Source: Patescibacteria group bacterium (lineage in GTDB: Bacteria; Patescibacteriota; Minisyncoccia; UBA6257; Colwellbacteraceae). From it: DNA of 23,252 bases. Positions 21,160 through 23,252 of this stretch are shown piece by piece; position 1 is the first letter of the stretch, and each line of letters starts with the position of its first letter. The notes beneath the pieces are model-generated. The model saw only the letters and a list, made by a program, of their open reading frames with translations. It made no database searches and was not told the origin of the DNA. The position numbers were made by a program, and so were the translations under genes. The DNA lies in contig JAHJZF010000051.1 in the NCBI GenBank assembly GCA_018826645.1, forward strand, positions 1-23,252, written 5' to 3'.

Positions 21160-21882
21160 CTATTCGCTCAAGTATTTAATAATATTTTGGTTGTGTTCGT
21201 CAAGTGTTTTGGCAAATATGGTTTCGCCCGAAACTTGATCTGACAAATAATACCAGTAAGGAGATACCGCTGGGTTAGCAGCCGCCAATATAGAATCGGC
21301 ACCAGGATTACCAATAGGTCCTGGAGGCAGTCCCCTATACAAGTATGTATTGTACGCGGAATCTATTTTTTTGTCACTAGCTGTAATGGGTAGACATTTT
21401 TCTGCGTTTTTGATATAGCAAAGAGTCGCATCTACTTGCAAAGGAACCCCATTCTCTAATCTTTTCCAAAGCACTCCCGAGGCAATCCTTTTTTCTTTTA
21501 AATTTTGGACCTCTTTCTCGAGTAATGAAGCCATAATAATTATCTTATGAAGCTCTTCCCCTCTTGCCTCTATACCTATTTTTTCTAATTGACGCCCTAG
21601 GTTTTCTTGAAATCTTTCTTTCACAACGGTAACTGTTGAGTCAAGAAAAAATTCATACGTATCAGGAAAAAGATATCCCTCTAACTCGTCTTCTATCTCT
21701 CCATCCGTTAGAATGCCTTTTTCCTTAAGCGCTTCATTAACTTCGGCCACGCTCCACCCTTCTATTATCGTAATTTCTGCACGAGGGGTCTCTGGAATTG
21801 TGTAATATTGAATAACTCGCCACACAAAAAATGCTCCCGAAAGGAGCAAGACGATGCTCGATGTTAAAATTATTTTCTTCAT
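21160..21882 (-). CDS. mltG: Endolytic murein transglycosylase MltG
   Basis: Cuts nascent glycan strands in the periplasmic face of the membrane and so limits strand length. The 240-aa protein has an N-terminal membrane anchor (3-21), the YceG motifs LEGYLFPDTYEF (67-78) and IIMASLLEKEV (115-125) with probable catalytic glutamate E122, then NGVPLQVDATLCY, YNTYLYRGLPPGPIGNPG and the end motif FAKTLDEHNQN. It is about 100 residues shorter than E. coli MltG, with most of the LysM-like N-terminal domain missing. Its ATG directly follows the rodA stop (TAAATG), so the two are translated together. The link with RodA makes sense, since MltG acts on strands made by such polymerases. Confidence 0.93.
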   Translation of the reverse strand: MKKIILTSSIVLLLSGAFFVWRVIQYYTIPETPRAEITIIEGWSVAEVNEALKEKGILTDGEIEDELEGYLFPDTYEFFLDSTVTVVKERFQENLGRQLEKIGIEARGEELHKIIIMASLLEKEVQNLKEKRIASGVLWKRLENGVPLQVDATLCYIKNAEKCLPITASDKKIDSAYNTYLYRGLPPGPIGNPGADSILAAANPAVSPYWYYLSDQVSGETIFAKTLDEHNQNIIKYLSE

Positions 21883-22965
21883 TTAAGCCCTAGCTCTTTT
21901 CTCTGTAATTCCCTGAACAATACCTATCAATAAGGCTACGGTCAATAAATTGCTTCCTCCATAACTTACAAGCGGTAAACCAACTCCAATTACTGGCAAA
22001 AGCCCGGTGGCTGAACCTAGATTGATTATAAAATGTGTCATCAACATCAGGGCCGTTCCCAAAGATATAAAACGAGCGAAATTGTTCGTAGAATCCCTAC
22101 CTAAAATAAGCAACCTATACACCAGATACATAAATGCCCCTATAAGAAGTAACCCTCCTAAGAACCCCCACTCTTCAACAAAAGTAGAAAAGATAAAATC
22201 TGTGTGAGCGGCAGGCAAAAATCCTAGATGCGCCTGCGTTCCCTGTCCAAAACCTTTTCCAAAAACTCCACCCGAGCCAATAGCAATCTTTGACTGAATG
22301 ATGTTGTAATTCACGCCAAGAGGATCTACCTCGGGACTAAAAAGAGCTGCTATTCTATTTTTCTGATAGTCGGCCAACAAAAAACTCCATCCAATAGCTC
22401 CAACTAATATAAATATGAAGAATGCGACTAGAAGATGTTTGTGTCTAATCTCGCTAAGAAGCAGGTAGCCAAACCATATGCCAAAAAAAACCAAAACCGT
22501 TCCTAAGTCCGGTTGCATCAACACTAAAATAGATGGAATTAAGAAATAGACAAACGAAGTGACGATAATGCTTAACCTTGCGATGGCTACATGGCGTAAA
22601 GCAAAAAAGCTGGAGAAAAATAAAATAAGAGCAGCCTTCATAAACTCCGAAGGTTGAATCTGAAAAACTCCAAGCTGTATCCAGCTGCGCGCACCGCTTA
22701 TCTCAGGTGCTAGAAAGTGAGTTGCAATAAGAAGCAATAGGCAAAATCCATAAAAGCCGTAAATAACCCATTTATAACTTAGGATGGCTTTTAGATTTAA
22801 GAGGGGCAAACCGACCGCCATTAAAATAGTGGGAATCAACCAAACTGCCTGACGACTAAAAAGTTCACCCCCAGATGAAGCTAGAGCTAAAAATCCAGAA
22901 AGAAGAAGAATAAATGTAGCACCCAAAAGAGGGAGGTCAATTTTAGATATGGCCTTAGATATCAT
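21883..22965 (-). CDS. rodA: SEDS-family peptidoglycan glycosyltransferase RodA
   Basis: Polymerises lipid II into glycan strands, normally during side-wall growth together with a class B penicillin-binding protein. The 360-aa protein has about ten membrane segments and the SEDS motifs GARSWIQLGVFQIQPSEFMK (91-110), QPDLGT (151-156), FLPAAHTDFIFSTFVEEWGFLGG (249-271; D256 is the likely catalytic aspartate) and VGLPLVSYGGSNLL near the C-terminus. RodA is preferred over FtsW because of the HTDFIF wording and the companion mltG, but this is not certain. It lies 13 bases after the FxLYD-like gene and directly before mltG on the same strand. No partner penicillin-binding protein is in the window. 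Confidence 0.92.
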   Translation of the reverse strand: MISKAISKIDLPLLGATFILLLSGFLALASSGGELFSRQAVWLIPTILMAVGLPLLNLKAILSYKWVIYGFYGFCLLLLIATHFLAPEISGARSWIQLGVFQIQPSEFMKAALILFFSSFFALRHVAIARLSIIVTSFVYFLIPSILVLMQPDLGTVLVFFGIWFGYLLLSEIRHKHLLVAFFIFILVGAIGWSFLLADYQKNRIAALFSPEVDPLGVNYNIIQSKIAIGSGGVFGKGFGQGTQAHLGFLPAAHTDFIFSTFVEEWGFLGGLLLIGAFMYLVYRLLILGRDSTNNFARFISLGTALMLMTHFIINLGSATGLLPVIGVGLPLVSYGGSNLLTVALLIGIVQGITEKRARA

Positions 22966-22978
22966 AATTAACTGGCAT

Positions 22979-23188
22979 TTACGAAAGCACTTCCCAGAGT
23001 ATTTCTACGTCCAAATCTTCCAAAGATATATCAAGAAGAGGCATAAAGATATCAAAATCGTCGCTCTTAAAAGCGCCTAAATTGTTGAGGATGGTCGAAC
23101 CTGCATTAATCAGTTTTCCTTCTTTATCAAAAATAAGAGCGCTTAGCTTAATAGATGTGGTATCTCTTCCAGAAATATTAGTAACCAC
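22979..23188 (-). CDS. C-terminal FxLYD-like domain, start lost or interrupted
   Basis: About 69 residues from a GTG at 23186-23188. The sequence GVVTNISGRDTTSIKLSALIFDKEG, then LINAGSTILNNLGAFKSDDFDIF, resembles the FxLYD beta-sandwich domain often found at the outer end of membrane-anchored proteins in these bacteria. The similarity continues upstream in the same frame for about 15 codons (QPKIELTENATKAKG) to a TGA at 23234-23236, and beyond it the frame is open to the edge. The GTG is therefore probably not the real start. The gene is either broken, cut off, or carries a sequencing error near a contig end. It is the first member of the rodA-mltG run. Its function is unknown, possibly cell-surface. 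Confidence 0.5.
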   Translation of the reverse strand: MVTNISGRDTTSIKLSALIFDKEGKLINAGSTILNNLGAFKSDDFDIFMPLLDISLEDLDVEILWEVLS

Positions 23189-23252
23189 TCCTTTTGCTTT
23201 CGTAGCGTTTTCCGTTAGCTCAATCTTTGGTTGTCATATTAAAATTTCGTAG

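Noticed and set aside
23234..23236. TGA read as tryptophan or glycine (recoded genetic code)
   Set aside because: dprA and parA end in TGA in tight operons, and the other genes read normally with TGA as stop.
1..23252. CRISPR array, insertion sequence, intein or rRNA gene
   Set aside because: No regularly spaced direct repeats, transposase, splicing-domain motifs inside rpoB, rpoC or topA, or rRNA sequence was seen. The only mobile-type gene is the LAGLIDADG endonuclease.

Overview
This window looks like a chromosomal piece of a small-genome bacterium of the Candidate Phyla Radiation (Patescibacteria), most likely a Parcubacteria-type lineage. The evidence is inference from several traits. 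Housekeeping proteins are compact (RpoC 1197 aa, RpoB 1050 aa, MltG 240 aa, Rel 569 aa). Ribosome binding sites are mostly missing. No tRNA encodes its CCA end. Gene order is unusual (rodA-mltG ahead of rpoBC, with no rplJ/rplL). TGA acts as a normal stop (dprA and parA end in it), which argues against the recoded Gracilibacteria and Absconditabacteria. Both edges look like contig ends: a structured RNA or gene tail on the left and an interrupted FxLYD-like gene on the right.

Layout. 1-139: a run of hairpins ending in a plus-strand terminator. 140-1275 (minus): rplS, then a free-standing LAGLIDADG endonuclease whose stop lies one base from a tRNA-Leu(GAG). 1303-2653 (minus): a 50-aa membrane peptide, a DUF1761-like membrane protein and an RluA/RluD-type pseudouridine synthase, with tandem palindromes between the first two. 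2659-3308: a disturbed tRNA cluster with tRNA-Val(GAC), tRNA-Val(CAC), tRNA-Ile(GAT), broken tRNA copies and several palindromes. 3309-6178 (minus): dprA-topA, coupled by an ATGA overlap. 6210-8754 (plus): a PilO-like protein, a small membrane protein and the stringent-response enzyme Rel. 8708-10569 (minus): parA-parB, with parB overlapping rel tail to tail. 10640-12291 (plus): tRNA-Leu(CAA), then a membrane-anchored fusion of an L,D-transpeptidase with a D,D-carboxypeptidase. 12288-14221 (minus): rpsF-ssb-rpsR and a PAP2 phosphatase. 14265-22965 (minus): rodA-mltG-rpoB-rpoC. 22979-23252: end of an FxLYD-like gene.

How the genes fit together. Most are core information processing: transcription, ribosome parts and modification, topology, segregation and stringent response. 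A second theme is the cell wall: RodA polymerises glycan, MltG cuts nascent strands, the PAP2 protein may recycle the lipid carrier, and the fusion enzyme could make tetrapeptide donors and use them for 3-3 cross-links. DprA and the PilO-like protein hint at DNA uptake and type IV pili.

The most unusual structure is the tRNA-Ile composite at 2934-3189. A complete tRNA-Ile sits, on long inverted-repeat arms, exactly in the anticodon loop of a second, decayed tRNA-Ile. A tRNA-Val relic beside it carries a palindromic insert in its D-loop. Other points of interest are the LDT-carboxypeptidase fusion, competing foldable segments ahead of rpsR, a perfect 17-bp inverted repeat ahead of rpoB, an altered rifampicin pocket in RpoB, and -10 boxes placed so close to start codons that several mRNAs are probably leaderless.
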